A stretch of 64,000 nucleotides of DNA from Verrucomicrobiota bacterium (GTDB lineage Bacteria; Verrucomicrobiota; Verrucomicrobiia; Verrucomicrobiales; DEV007), in the NCBI GenBank assembly GCA_963205275.1, contig CAUJIH010000015.1, positions 1-64,000 of the forward strand, in the 5' to 3' direction. Made by a program: the position numbers and the translations under genes. The notes under the pieces were generated by a model that saw only the letters and a list, made by a program, of their open reading frames with translations, made no database searches and was not told the DNA's origin. This document shows positions 44,813-53,348 of the stretch, in pieces. How positions within the stretch are numbered: position 1 is the stretch's first letter; the number at the start of each line of letters is the position of its first letter.

Positions 44813-46126
44813 ATGAGACCTCGCGCTCTTTCCTCGCTCTTGATTCCCTTCGCCCTCACGCTGGCGTTTTTTAGCCCACTCACCGTTCATGCGGCAAAAA
44901 AGGCAGCTCAAAAAGGTTCGACGATTTATGTGATACGTGGCGGCGGTGGGTATTTCCCCAACCTCGGTACGGTGATCAACCAGAAGTTCGAGGCAAAAGG
45001 ACTGAACGTGGTGGACTTCCGGTACCATGAGCGATTTGCCGCAGCGCAGCAGATGGCACAGGCCTATCGCAACAAGAAACTCCCGAGTGGTATTATCATG
45101 ATCGGATACAGCCTCGGGGGAGTAGGAGTTCTCGAGGTAGCGAATCTTCTCAAGGACGAAGGCATTCCCGTGCGCTTGTTGTTCCTGATCGAGACGATCA
45201 ATCCCGTGCAGACGGTTCCGTCCAATGTACAGGAGTGTTTCAATCTCTATCACTTCCCAGCGGTTCTCGGTTCGGCGGTGAAGGCGGATTCGCCGAATAC
45301 CAAGCTGACGAATTTCGAGGCTTACAGCGATGGCAAGCTGGGTCTGAACTACAGTCACTTCACCATGCCCTTCGTCCCCGAAGTGCATGAATTAATCGCC
45401 TCTCATCTCATCGCTGCGATCCAGACTAAGGCTCCTCGTGTGAACGCCGTAAGTGGAACTGCAAGAGAGCAGAAAATCGCTGATACTGGCAAGAGGAAAG
45501 CTCCCGCTAGCACAGATGCATTCGTCGAAAAGAAGAATCCCTTTGCAGAGTTTTTTGGAAGGACGACAGAGGTTCCTGCGAGCAATAAGGTTGATGCGGC
45601 TACCGAAGCGAGGTCCAAGAAGGCGGCTACCACGACGAAGGCAAGCGCATCAGTCAAGGGGAAAACCACACCAGCTCCTGCAGCGGAACCCGAGAAAAAG
45701 AATCCTTTCGCTGAACTATTCGGAGTGAAATCCTCGGAGACCTCAAGCACGGATCAGGCAAAGACAGGCAAAGCGACAGACGCGAAGAAAGCAACCGCTC
45801 CTGCTAAGACGACTGCTTCCGCGAAGGGAAAAACCACACCAGCTCCCCAAGAGGAACCCAAGAAAAAGAATCCTTTCGCTGAACTATTCGGAGTGAAATC
45901 CTCGGAGACCTCTAGCACGGATCAAGCAAAGACTGCCAAAGCGACAGACGCGAAGAAAGCGACCGCTCCTGCCAAGACGACAACTGTTTCCGCGAAGAGA
46001 AAAACCACCACAGCTCCCCAAGAGGAACCCAAGAAAAAGAATCCTTTCGCTGAACTATTCGCAACGAAGGCAAAGTCCAGTGACGCTCAGTCGTCTGCTG
46101 CCTCTGCCACCTCAAAAAAGGATTAA
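44813..46126 (+). CDS. secreted alpha/beta-hydrolase-like protein with KKNPFAELF repeat tail
   Basis: The 437-residue product has a signal peptide (SSLLIPFALTLAFFSPLTVHA), then a domain of about 190 residues with IYVIRGGGGYFP and GIIMIGYSLGGVGVLEVANLL. The latter resembles the nucleophile elbow G-x-S-x-G of alpha/beta hydrolases (GYSLGG). From about residue 215 the chain is low complexity, rich in K, A, T, S and P, with four copies of KKNPFAE followed by L/F and F. The tail has tandem units of 56 and 57 residues seen in DNA as 168- and 171-base repeats. The motif may be a short linear ligand for a partner in the envelope. Function unknown. Confidence 0.7.
   Translation: MRPRALSSLLIPFALTLAFFSPLTVHAAKKAAQKGSTIYVIRGGGGYFPNLGTVINQKFEAKGLNVVDFRYHERFAAAQQMAQAYRNKKLPSGIIMIGYSLGGVGVLEVANLLKDEGIPVRLLFLIETINPVQTVPSNVQECFNLYHFPAVLGSAVKADSPNTKLTNFEAYSDGKLGLNYSHFTMPFVPEVHELIASHLIAAIQTKAPRVNAVSGTAREQKIADTGKRKAPASTDAFVEKKNPFAEFFGRTTEVPASNKVDAATEARSKKAATTTKASASVKGKTTPAPAAEPEKKNPFAELFGVKSSETSSTDQAKTGKATDAKKATAPAKTTASAKGKTTPAPQEEPKKKNPFAELFGVKSSETSSTDQAKTAKATDAKKATAPAKTTTVSAKRKTTTAPQEEPKKKNPFAELFATKAKSSDAQSSAASATSKKD
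45650..46060 (+). repeat. tandem 168/171-base coding repeats
   Basis: Three units start at 45650, 45818 and 45989; the last is partial and ends at 46060. Each codes for a KGKTTPAP-like stretch, then KKNPFAELF, then GVKSSETSSTDQAKT and ATDAKKATAPAKTT. The second spacing is three bases longer, from one added codon. A fourth, diverged KKNPFAEFF lies before the array at about 45530. Confidence 0.85.
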
Positions 46127-46174
46127 TCCCAGAGAAATTCCTCTCTCCTATTCTGCGCTTCCCTCACTATCGGA

Positions 46175-46540
46175 ATGGCGGAAAGTGAAAAACCCTTCGT
46201 GAGAATTCGTCGCGATGTCTTGCGCCTGGTGAGCGGGATTCCCGAAGGACGTTTCACGACCTACGGTTCCATTGCCGCTCATCTGGCCGTGAATCCCCGG
46301 ATAGTCGCACGCTCTTTGGCGACTCTGGAGGAGTCTGAGTCGTCTGTTATCCCGTGGTTTCGAGTCGTCGCAGCCGAAGGACGCCTCAGTCAGGGCATGG
46401 AGGCTGACTTGCGCGAAGAGCAACGCCAACGGCTGACTCAAGAGGGTCTGGTGATTAATCAAAGAGGGTTCATCGTCGATCCAGACCGCCATTTTTTCAG
46501 CGTGGGTCGTAGTCGAGTGATCCGTCCGGTCGTTGAATAA
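46175..46540 (+). CDS. atl: alkyltransferase-like protein (ATL) lacking the active-site cysteine
   Basis: The 121-residue protein is built like the DNA-binding domain of O6-alkylguanine-DNA alkyltransferases: RLVSGIPEGRFTTYGSIAAHL, then NPRIVARSLATL and VIPWFRVVAAEGRLSQG. The active-site PCHRV motif reads PWFRV (residues 60-64), so tryptophan replaces the alkyl-accepting cysteine. Such alkyltransferase-like proteins bind alkylated bases and hand them to nucleotide-excision repair. Here the histidine of the motif is also phenylalanine. The mannose-1-phosphate guanylyltransferase gene follows after 67 bases. Confidence 0.85.
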   Translation: MAESEKPFVRIRRDVLRLVSGIPEGRFTTYGSIAAHLAVNPRIVARSLATLEESESSVIPWFRVVAAEGRLSQGMEADLREEQRQRLTQEGLVINQRGFIVDPDRHFFSVGRSRVIRPVVE

Positions 46541-46607
46541 GAAAGAGATCTCAGGTGAGATTCTGGAAATTGCAGCTAGGTTGTTGGCTTTGCTCCATCG
46601 TTCTCGC

Positions 46608-47687
46608 ATGACCCCTCCCTCCCCTCTCTATGCCCTGATTCTCGCTGGTGGTAGCGGCACACGCTTCTGGCCGCTGAGCCGCAATGCGAAGCCGAAGCAA
46701 CTTCTCGCCCTGTTTGACGAAGAGACGCTGATCGAGAAAGCGGTGAATCGCCTCGACGGATTAATTCCTCCCGAACGAATTCTGGTTTTGACCAATGAAG
46801 CTCAGGTCGAAGGAATCCGCCAGGCACTGCCGAAGCTGCCTGCGGAGAACATTGTCGCCGAGCCAGCTCGACGAGACACCGCGCCCGCGATCGCACTGGC
46901 GGCGGGATGGATCGCAGCGAGGGATCCGCAGGCAACGATGATCGCCCTACCCGCCGATCAACTGGTGGTAAAAACGGATGAGTTCAGGCGCGTTTTACAG
47001 GCTGCAGCGGCGGCGGCGGCGGCGGGAGCGATCGTGACACTGGGGATCAAACCTGATTGGCCTTGCCCCAGCTACGGATACATCGAGCGAGGGGCTCCTG
47101 TCTCCACAGATGATGGGGGAACGGGCCTCGCAGTGCACGAGGTGATACGCTTTCGCGAAAAGCCCTCGGTCGAGACGGCGGAGACCTTTCTGGCCCAGGG
47201 TAACTTCTCTTGGAACGCGGGAATTTTTATCTGGACGATTCCCACTCTACTGAAGGAACTCACTCAGCATTGCCCCCAGTTGGCCGAGTTCGTGGAGGTA
47301 CTTCGTCAGTCTCCGGATTTTCATGACACGCTCGCTGCTCACTTTCCGAGACTTGATCGAATTTCCATCGACTTCGCGCTGATGGAGAAAGCGCAGCGTA
47401 TTTTGAATCTGGAGGCGGATATCGGCTGGGATGATGTCGGAGGGTGGCCCTCGGTGGCGAAGTATTTGGAACAGGATGACGCCGCCAACGCTTTTCGTGG
47501 AGCGTTACTGGCGGTGGATGCACGGGAAAATATCGTATTTTCTGTCGATGGGATGCCTCGGGTCAGTTTGCTGGGTGTGGAGAATCTGATCATCGTGCAG
47601 ACATCCGATGTCCTGCTGGTCGCAGATCGGCGGAAAGCAGATCAGATCAAGACGCTGGTCGATCAGTTACCTCCAGAATTACTCTGA
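46608..47687 (+). CDS. manC: mannose-1-phosphate guanylyltransferase
   Basis: The 359-residue nucleotidyltransferase forms GDP-mannose from GTP and mannose 1-phosphate. Motifs are ALILAGGSGTRFWPLSRNAK near residue 8, PKQLLALFDEETLI, ILVLTNEAQVEGI, IALPADQLV with the metal aspartate, FREKPSVETAETFLAQGNFSWNAGIF, and a GWDDVGGWPS near 270. It lacks the C-terminal isomerase domain of bifunctional enzymes. The product would feed polysaccharide or glycolipid synthesis. The ruvX gene starts five bases after its stop, so the two are co-transcribed. Confidence 0.93.
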   Translation: MTPPSPLYALILAGGSGTRFWPLSRNAKPKQLLALFDEETLIEKAVNRLDGLIPPERILVLTNEAQVEGIRQALPKLPAENIVAEPARRDTAPAIALAAGWIAARDPQATMIALPADQLVVKTDEFRRVLQAAAAAAAAGAIVTLGIKPDWPCPSYGYIERGAPVSTDDGGTGLAVHEVIRFREKPSVETAETFLAQGNFSWNAGIFIWTIPTLLKELTQHCPQLAEFVEVLRQSPDFHDTLAAHFPRLDRISIDFALMEKAQRILNLEADIGWDDVGGWPSVAKYLEQDDAANAFRGALLAVDARENIVFSVDGMPRVSLLGVENLIIVQTSDVLLVADRRKADQIKTLVDQLPPELL

Positions 47688-47691
47688 ACAG

Positions 47692-48141
47692 ATGGATCCC
47701 ACTCCGACATGGGTGCGCGCTCTCGGGATCGATCACGGAGATGCTCGGATCGGTCTAGCAATTAGTGATGATCTCGGTTTTCTAGCGCATCCTCTGGAAA
47801 CAGTTTCGAACAAAAATACGGAGACTGCGATCACTCGCATCGTCCAAATCGTCGAGGATCGAAAAATCGAGGATCTCGTCGTCGGTCTGCCCCTGCGGAT
47901 GGATGGGAGCGAAGGAGATGCGGTGAAAAAAGTGCGTGCTTTCTCCGCTCGATTGCGCTCCCGACTCCCCGAAACGCTTCGCTTTCACGAGATGGATGAG
48001 ACTTTCACGACAGTGACCGCTTATCAAAAGATGCGAGAGTCTGGGAGAAAGGCGAAGCAGGCCAAGCCTGTCATCGATCAGGCGGCGGCGGTAGAGATTC
48101 TTCAGGCGTGGTTGGACGGGCGGGGGATGGCAAATCACTGA
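47692..48141 (+). CDS. ruvX: putative Holliday junction resolvase / pre-16S rRNA nuclease RuvX
   Basis: The 149-residue RNase H-fold protein has ALGIDHGDARIGLAISDDLG with the first catalytic aspartate, IEDLVVGLPLRMDGSEGD, and FHEMDETFTTVTAYQKM with the second acidic residue, ending PVIDQAAAVEILQAWLDG. It belongs to the YqgF/RuvX family that processes pre-16S rRNA and has been proposed to cut Holliday junctions. The ATG at 47692 lies directly after the manC stop. It is the last housekeeping gene before the defence island, with 118 bases to the next gene. Confidence 0.93.
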   Translation: MDPTPTWVRALGIDHGDARIGLAISDDLGFLAHPLETVSNKNTETAITRIVQIVEDRKIEDLVVGLPLRMDGSEGDAVKKVRAFSARLRSRLPETLRFHEMDETFTTVTAYQKMRESGRKAKQAKPVIDQAAAVEILQAWLDGRGMANH

Positions 48142-48259
48142 AGGAATCGACCGATCTTCTTGGGTTTTTGCCATCACGAACGCTCGAAAATTCAGGAAAG
48201 TTGTGCCCATGTCTCCCCAATTGATGTAATCTGCTCCGCCACCCCGAAGATTGCCGAAG

Positions 48260-51200
48260 ATGTCCCTTCAATCCCACTGCACACCCCGCCCGTCAGTTTT
48301 CGCCGCTGATCGACGCGCCACAGTTCTCAATCTGGACGCTTTTCTCAGCGGACAAGTCAACGGCGCTGAGTTTTTCGACGAAAATTACTTCACCGCCGGG
48401 ATGCTTTCGCTGGTGGACCGCGCTTTCCGACACCTCTCGGGCAATGGCGCGGGATCGTCCGTGTTCCTGCTGTCCCAGGCCATGGGCGGAGGCAAGACCC
48501 ACAGCATGATCGCCCTCGGTCTCCTCGCCAGAGACCCGGAACTGCGCCAGAAAGTTTTGGGAGAACAAAACCCGGCCTCGAAACTCGGCGAATGCCAGGT
48601 CGTGGGATTCAATGGGCGCAACACCGATGCTCCAGGAGGCATCTGGGGTTCCATCGCGGAGCAGCTCGGCAAGGCCGATCAATTCGCCCGCTACTGCTCG
48701 CCGCTGCTCCAAGCCCCCGGACCCGAGGCTTGGAAGCAGCTTTTCGGTTCGCAGCCCATCATACTCTTCCTCGACGAGCTTCCTCCCTACCTCGAATACG
48801 CAGTCGCTGTCCCAGTGGGGAATGCCCATCTCGGCACAGTAACCACCGCCGCTTTGGCGAACCTCTTCGTGGCGGTTGCCGACATGGAAAATGTTTGCCT
48901 CGTCCTGTCCGACCTCGCCGGCTCCAACTACAGCGTGGGGCAGGCCAAGCTCGAATCCGCCTTCAACCGGTCCATCAGCGGCATTACCTCCGAGGCGAAG
49001 CGCATCGCCGTCCCCATCACCCCTGTCAATCCGAACGGAGACGAGCTTTACCACATCCTGCGCAAGCGCCTGTTTTCCCAAACCGCTCCGGAAGTCGAAG
49101 TGAAGCAGGTGGCAGACGCCTACCGCGAGGCACTCCGCGAGGCGGTGAAAATGGGACTTACCTCCACCACGCCGGAGTCACTGCACGCCCGGTTTTTGGA
49201 TTCCTATCCCTTCCACCCCGACCTCCGGGAACTCGTCGGCAAGTTCAAGGAAAACGAAGGCTTCCAGCAGACGCGTGGCATCATCCGGCTGATGCAGATC
49301 GTAGTGTCCGATCTCTGGAAATCCGGAAAAGCGGAAACAATCGAAGTCATCCACCCCTATGACCTCGATCTGAACGTGGACGAAATCGCCTCCGAAATTC
49401 GGACGATCAATCCCAGCCTGAGCGAAGCCATCGCCCACGATGTCGCCCATGGAGGAGACGCCGAGGTGGAACAGATCGACCTCGCGAATGGGAATTCCGA
49501 CGCTTCCGACGCCGCGCGTCTGATTCTCGTGGCATCCTTGTCCACCACGGCGGGAGCCATTCACGGCCTGCGGGAGTATCAGCTCGTGGACTGCCTCCAG
49601 CGCCCCGGACGCGACCTCTCCACCTTCAAGGCCAACGTCCTCGACAAGCTCGCCACCCGTGCCTGGTATCTCCACAATTCCGCCGACGGACGACTCTTTT
49701 TTAAGAATCAGCAAAACCTCGCCGCCAAGCTCCGCTCCACCGCCCTCTCTCTTCATAGCGAGACCGTGGATCGCATGCTTCGGGAACACTTGGAGGCTTA
49801 CTTCTCCGCCTCGCTCCGCGATTGCTATCAGACCGTCAAGGTCCTACCTCCGCCGGACGAGGTCCAGATCGAGCAGGAAAAGACCACCCTCGTCATCGTC
49901 AGGCCCGGCGGTCAGGCCCACCAGTTGCCCATCTCCTCCGACTGGCAGGGCTGGTGGGAGCAACAGCAATACAAGAACCGCGTGCTTTTCCTCACCGGTT
50001 CGCGCGATACCTTCCAAAAGGTTCTCGATTCCGCCCGGCAAACACGGGCTCTCGACAGCATCGAAGACGATTTGAAATCCGAGAGCACCCCGGCGGACGA
50101 TCCGCAGTGGCGGGCTTTGGACATCCTCCGCGACCGTGTGGGACTCCAATTCACCTCCGCGCTCAAGGAAGCCTTCGACCAGATCGTCTATCCCTCCATC
50201 AACTCCGCGCTCCGTTCCACCGGCATCGACCTTGCATTCGCTGGGAACACCAGCGGGGAAGCCACCATCCGCCACACGCTGGAAAGTGCGCAGAAATTCA
50301 CCACCAAGATCGACGAAGACACCTTGCGCAGCCGAGCTGAGGCACGCCTCTTCGGTGGGGCGGAGAGCAAGGTCGTCCTTTGGTCCGACTTCAAGCGCGC
50401 AGCAGCCGTCAACACCACTTGGCCGCTTCACAAGATTTCCGCGCTCGATGATCTCAAGGAAGAATGCATCCGCCGGGGGCACTGGCGTCAGGAGGGGAAT
50501 CACATCCGTCGAGGCCCCTTCCCACCGCCATCCCCGGAAGTTGCCATCCGCGAGCTTTCGACGGAGGAGGACGGAGACGGCCACACCTACCTCAAGATCG
50601 AGCCGCTTCACGCCCCCTGCATCGTGTTTGAGCCGGGCGATGCCGATCCCACTCCCTCCTCCAGCCCTGTGCCCACACCGTCCCGCTTCGAGGCCAGCGC
50701 CATCCGCTACCGCTTCTTGGCTTTCGATCCCGAAGACAGGTCACGCGTCAGTGTCGTCAGGGAGTGGACCGCCAAGCTCCGGCTCAAATACCAGCTTCAC
50801 AACCGTGGCGACCACTACGAAGCCGAGCTGCTCGCCATGCCCCGGGCGAGCGGCATCACCATCCGCTACACCACCGACGGCTCTTCGCCCACCAGTTCCG
50901 GCGCGGCGACCTATGACGGGCCGATCCGGGTTCCCGCGAACTGCCGGGTCGTGTGTGCCATCGCGGTTTCCTCTGCCTACACGATCAATTCGGAAAGCAT
51001 TCGCATTCCCATCCCGCAGAAGGGGGAGGAAGAGCGGACGCTCGATCCGCACCTCCCGGCCAAGTGGACCCAATCCACGCGCATGGATGACACAGGAGCC
51101 GTCTGGGATCTGATCGGCCGTCTGGAAAAGGCGGGAAATGTCCTGGCCTTCGACATCAGCCTCACGGCGGAAAGCGCCGATGGCACGCAGAATGTGGAAT

Positions 51201-51391
51201 ATTCCGGCGCACTCGAAGCGGGTTACGGAGCGGCTGCACTCAAGCAGGTGGCGGAGAGACTCCAGGAAATTGTCGGCGATGGCAGCCTCCGCACCACCAT
51301 CGCCAGCCTGAGTTTCCCGACCGGCCAATCCCTGCTTGATTGGCTCAAGGCCGGCAACATCCCGTTCGATCTCACCAAAGTCACCCAATAA
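48260..51391 (+). CDS. DUF499 ATPase, component of a DUF499/DUF3780/DUF1156 antiviral locus
   Basis: The 1043-residue protein of the DUF499 family has a P-loop in SQAMGGGKTHSMIALG (76-80 core) and a Walker B-like PIILFLDELPPYLEY near 168-178. A sensor-like LVLSDLAGSNYS follows. The middle region is helical. Near residue 865 a short beta domain, ITIRYTTDGSSPTSSGAATY, resembles the chitobiase C-terminal fold seen in other DUF499 proteins. DUF499, DUF3780 and DUF1156 genes are recurrent neighbours in bacterial defence islands, usually with a helicase. It begins at ATG 48260 (a TTG lies nine bases earlier) and ends three bases before the DUF3780 gene. Function in immunity is inferred. Confidence 0.82.
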   Translation: MSLQSHCTPRPSVFAADRRATVLNLDAFLSGQVNGAEFFDENYFTAGMLSLVDRAFRHLSGNGAGSSVFLLSQAMGGGKTHSMIALGLLARDPELRQKVLGEQNPASKLGECQVVGFNGRNTDAPGGIWGSIAEQLGKADQFARYCSPLLQAPGPEAWKQLFGSQPIILFLDELPPYLEYAVAVPVGNAHLGTVTTAALANLFVAVADMENVCLVLSDLAGSNYSVGQAKLESAFNRSISGITSEAKRIAVPITPVNPNGDELYHILRKRLFSQTAPEVEVKQVADAYREALREAVKMGLTSTTPESLHARFLDSYPFHPDLRELVGKFKENEGFQQTRGIIRLMQIVVSDLWKSGKAETIEVIHPYDLDLNVDEIASEIRTINPSLSEAIAHDVAHGGDAEVEQIDLANGNSDASDAARLILVASLSTTAGAIHGLREYQLVDCLQRPGRDLSTFKANVLDKLATRAWYLHNSADGRLFFKNQQNLAAKLRSTALSLHSETVDRMLREHLEAYFSASLRDCYQTVKVLPPPDEVQIEQEKTTLVIVRPGGQAHQLPISSDWQGWWEQQQYKNRVLFLTGSRDTFQKVLDSARQTRALDSIEDDLKSESTPADDPQWRALDILRDRVGLQFTSALKEAFDQIVYPSINSALRSTGIDLAFAGNTSGEATIRHTLESAQKFTTKIDEDTLRSRAEARLFGGAESKVVLWSDFKRAAAVNTTWPLHKISALDDLKEECIRRGHWRQEGNHIRRGPFPPPSPEVAIRELSTEEDGDGHTYLKIEPLHAPCIVFEPGDADPTPSSSPVPTPSRFEASAIRYRFLAFDPEDRSRVSVVREWTAKLRLKYQLHNRGDHYEAELLAMPRASGITIRYTTDGSSPTSSGAATYDGPIRVPANCRVVCAIAVSSAYTINSESIRIPIPQKGEEERTLDPHLPAKWTQSTRMDDTGAVWDLIGRLEKAGNVLAFDISLTAESADGTQNVEYSGALEAGYGAAALKQVAERLQEIVGDGSLRTTIASLSFPTGQSLLDWLKAGNIPFDLTKVTQ

Positions 51392-51394
51392 GCC

Positions 51395-52027
51395 ATGCCC
51401 GCCCGCAGGACATCCGCCGCATCGTCGCGCAAGCCCGTCGGGCTGGGATTTCTTCCCGCCGAGGCTCGCCACGGCTTCCTCATCGACGTGCCGAAGGGCA
51501 ACGGCAGCGGCGATATCATCTGCATCACCGAGCACCGGGGCGACGACCTGAATCAACTCGGCGAGCGTTCGACCTCCGCCCCGAACCCTAACGATCCGGG
51601 GCTGCGCGTTGTCATCGACCGCACCCGCTGGCTCGCCCTGGCACCCGCTTTTTGGGAGGATGCCAACCGCCGCCTGCGCGCTAACGGCCTGCCCACGCGG
51701 AAGTTCGTCAAAAATCCCGGCAAACCCGTTCCCGTCCACCCTTCCCTCGGCAAGGAACTCTGCATCCTTTGCTGGTCCGTGGAAGACGCTTCGCCCGACG
51801 ACATCCCCAACGCCCTCCGCAACTGGGATGCTCTCGCCCCCGAAGAACGCTGGTGGCTCTACACCATGACCGTCGCCACCACCGGCCAGGCCATGCAAAA
51901 AGGCATAGGCTGGCGCAAAGCCCTTCGCGCCGCCCTTGCAGACAACCCCTTCGTCAAAGGCGAAGGCCTCTCGCCCAAAGCCCGCCGCGAACTCCTCGGC
52001 CACTCCCAGATGACTCTCGGACTCTGA
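51395..52027 (+). CDS. DUF3780 family protein
   Basis: The 210-residue protein starts with a basic tail and VGLGFLPAEARHGFLIDVPKG. Later it has RVVIDRTRWLALAPAFWEDA, CILCWSVEDASPDDIPNAL and EERWWLYTMTVATTGQA, which fit the DUF3780 family associated with DUF499 and DUF1156 genes. No catalytic motif is evident; it may be an adaptor or specificity subunit. It begins three bases after the DUF499 stop, so the two are translated as a unit. The VapB-like gene starts 55 bases later with its own operator, and marks the break in the cluster. Confidence 0.75.
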   Translation: MPARRTSAASSRKPVGLGFLPAEARHGFLIDVPKGNGSGDIICITEHRGDDLNQLGERSTSAPNPNDPGLRVVIDRTRWLALAPAFWEDANRRLRANGLPTRKFVKNPGKPVPVHPSLGKELCILCWSVEDASPDDIPNALRNWDALAPEERWWLYTMTVATTGQAMQKGIGWRKALRAALADNPFVKGEGLSPKARRELLGHSQMTLGL

Positions 52028-52047
52028 GTCTCCCAACGAGCTGCGAC

Positions 52048-52079
52048 TTGACATCATACAGCAATACAGCAACCTGTAT
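52048..52079 (+). promoter_or_regulatory. candidate promoter/operator of the VapBC pair
   Basis: TTGACA at 52048-52053 is followed by two direct copies of ATACAGCA (52056-52071) and then CTGTAT (52074-52079). The second direct repeat with CTGTAT forms the inverted repeat ATACAG-caac-CTGTAT. It ends three bases before the vapB ATG, a usual place for an antitoxin operator. No clear -10 is seen at 17 bases from the TTGACA. Confidence 0.5.
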
Positions 52080-52082
52080 TTC

Positions 52083-52400
52083 ATGAAAGCCACCTTTGAT
52101 ATCCCAGATGATCTTTACCGCCTCGTCAAGGCCCGTAGTGCCCTCGAAGGCCGCCCAATCCGCTCCGTCGCCGTCCAGCTATTTCAAGACTGGCTGGCAA
52201 CGCCAGACTCGCCACCGGAAGAGCCTCCCTCTGCAGAGGACGCCCTGACCGAGGAAGATTACGAGAAATTCCCATGGCTGAAGATCACCCGCAAATTCAT
52301 CAAGTCCGGCATGAGCCACGACATGGATGAGATCCGCGAAGCCATCACCCGTGGTTCTGCCGCCGAAACTGCGGAAAAGCTCGCCACCAACCAAGCATGA
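52083..52400 (+). CDS. VapB-like ribbon-helix-helix antitoxin
   Basis: The 105-residue protein begins with a ribbon-helix-helix-like segment (KATFDIPDDLYRLVKARSAL) that would bind the operator just upstream. An acidic, proline-rich linker follows, then a C-terminal part (DYEKFPWLKITRKFIKSGMS) that could wrap the toxin. Its last four bases overlap the PIN toxin gene (ATGA), as in many VapBC operons. Confidence 0.78.
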   Translation: MKATFDIPDDLYRLVKARSALEGRPIRSVAVQLFQDWLATPDSPPEEPPSAEDALTEEDYEKFPWLKITRKFIKSGMSHDMDEIREAITRGSAAETAEKLATNQA

Positions 52401-52801
52401 GCGCAGGCCCTTGGGAACTAGATACTTCCGTGGTCATGCGGCTTCTCGTCGGCGAGCCGCTCCCGCAATACCGGCGCGCATGCGATTTCCTAGAGGCGCA
52501 GATTGCCGATGGCCAGTCGGTCCACGTCAGCGACCAGGTATTGGCCGAGGCGTATTTTGCCCTCCAGTCCTTCTACGAAATCTCCAAACCGGAAGCCTTG
52601 GGCGTGCTTCTAAAATTTGTTGAGGGAAACGGCATTGCCGCCACCGCACTGGCTAGAGAAATCCTAGCCCTTCCCAGTCTGGCCACTGCCAAGCCCGGCT
52701 TCGTGGATCGGCTCATCCACGGTGCCAGCCAATCCGCCGGCCACACCCTCGTCACCTTCGAAAAAGCCGCCCAAAAACTTCCCGCCACCTTGGTTCTTTG
52801 A
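52397..52801 (+). CDS. VapC-like PIN-domain toxin
   Basis: The 134-residue PIN-domain nuclease carries the acidic residues expected for VapC: D9 in WELDTSVVMRLL, E51 in VLAEAYFALQ, and D104 in GFVDRLIHGAS, with LVTFEKAAQ near the C-terminus. Such toxins cut tRNA or rRNA under stress. All motifs and length are normal, and the overlap with the antitoxin start supports an intact module. It lies between the DUF3780 and the IetA-like genes. Confidence 0.85.
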   Translation: MSAGPWELDTSVVMRLLVGEPLPQYRRACDFLEAQIADGQSVHVSDQVLAEAYFALQSFYEISKPEALGVLLKFVEGNGIAATALAREILALPSLATAKPGFVDRLIHGASQSAGHTLVTFEKAAQKLPATLVL

Positions 52802-52866
52802 TACTCTGATGAAGTGCTGACTTTAGCGATCTTGAGGGGCAACCATAAACCCATTTCCTAACCCAT

Positions 52867-53160
52867 ATGAAAACCACGCTCGACCTACCAGATGGTCTTC
52901 TCATGGAGGCCAAAACTCTTGCGGCTCGACGTAAAATCACCCTCAAAGCCCTCGTGGAAAGCGCACTGCGTAGCGAAATCCGTCCCGCCGCCGAAATGGA
53001 AAATCCCGATCCGGAGAAATTCGAAATCGGGCCATTGGGCATTCTTCGGATCAAACGCCACCCTAATGCAAAACCCGTGACGCTTGATGACATCCAGCGG
53101 ATCCAGAACGAGATAGCCGAAGAAGACATGCAAAAGGCTCTGCACCCAAACCGACCATGA
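52867..53160 (+). CDS. VapB-like antitoxin of a decayed second module
   Basis: The 97-residue protein starts MKTTLDLPDGLLMEAKTLAA, a ribbon-helix-helix segment typical of VapB, followed by KITLKALVESALRSEIRP. The C-terminus (TLDDIQRIQNEIAEEDMQK) is helical and acidic. Its stop overlaps the ATG of a truncated PIN frame. It could still bind DNA, but its toxin is broken. Confidence 0.75.
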   Translation: MKTTLDLPDGLLMEAKTLAARRKITLKALVESALRSEIRPAAEMENPDPEKFEIGPLGILRIKRHPNAKPVTLDDIQRIQNEIAEEDMQKALHPNRP

Positions 53161-53294
53161 TTCTATTGCTGGTTGCCAATATGCTCATCGCCTTGGGTGA
53201 CGCCGGACACGACCACGAGGCCGCTGCGATGCGTTTCTTTGAAAGCGAAGCCGTCCCCTGTGGCTGGGCGGCCTATCATCCGATTCTAATCTAG
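53157..53294 (+). pseudogene. truncated vapC remnant lacking the first catalytic aspartate
   Basis: The frame of 45 codons overlapping vapB reads MILLLVANMLIALG and ends GWAAYHPILI at a TAG. VapC proteins of this subtype have MILLDANVLIALG, so the first catalytic aspartate is replaced by valine, and about two thirds of the PIN domain is missing. Downstream at about 53314-53346 a phrase ATTIITFELWD in another frame resembles the VapC C-terminal strand, suggesting an internal deletion. That last point is tentative. Confidence 0.65.
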
Positions 53295-53348
53295 TCGCGC
53301 TCATACTCCTTCTGCCACCACCATCATCACCTTCGAACTTTGGGACCT

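Noticed and set aside
50741-52093. Open frame of 450 codons on the minus strand opposite the DUF499 and DUF3780 genes
   Set aside because: It is a by-product of G+C-rich coding on the plus strand; its translation has no domain or signal and covers two real genes.
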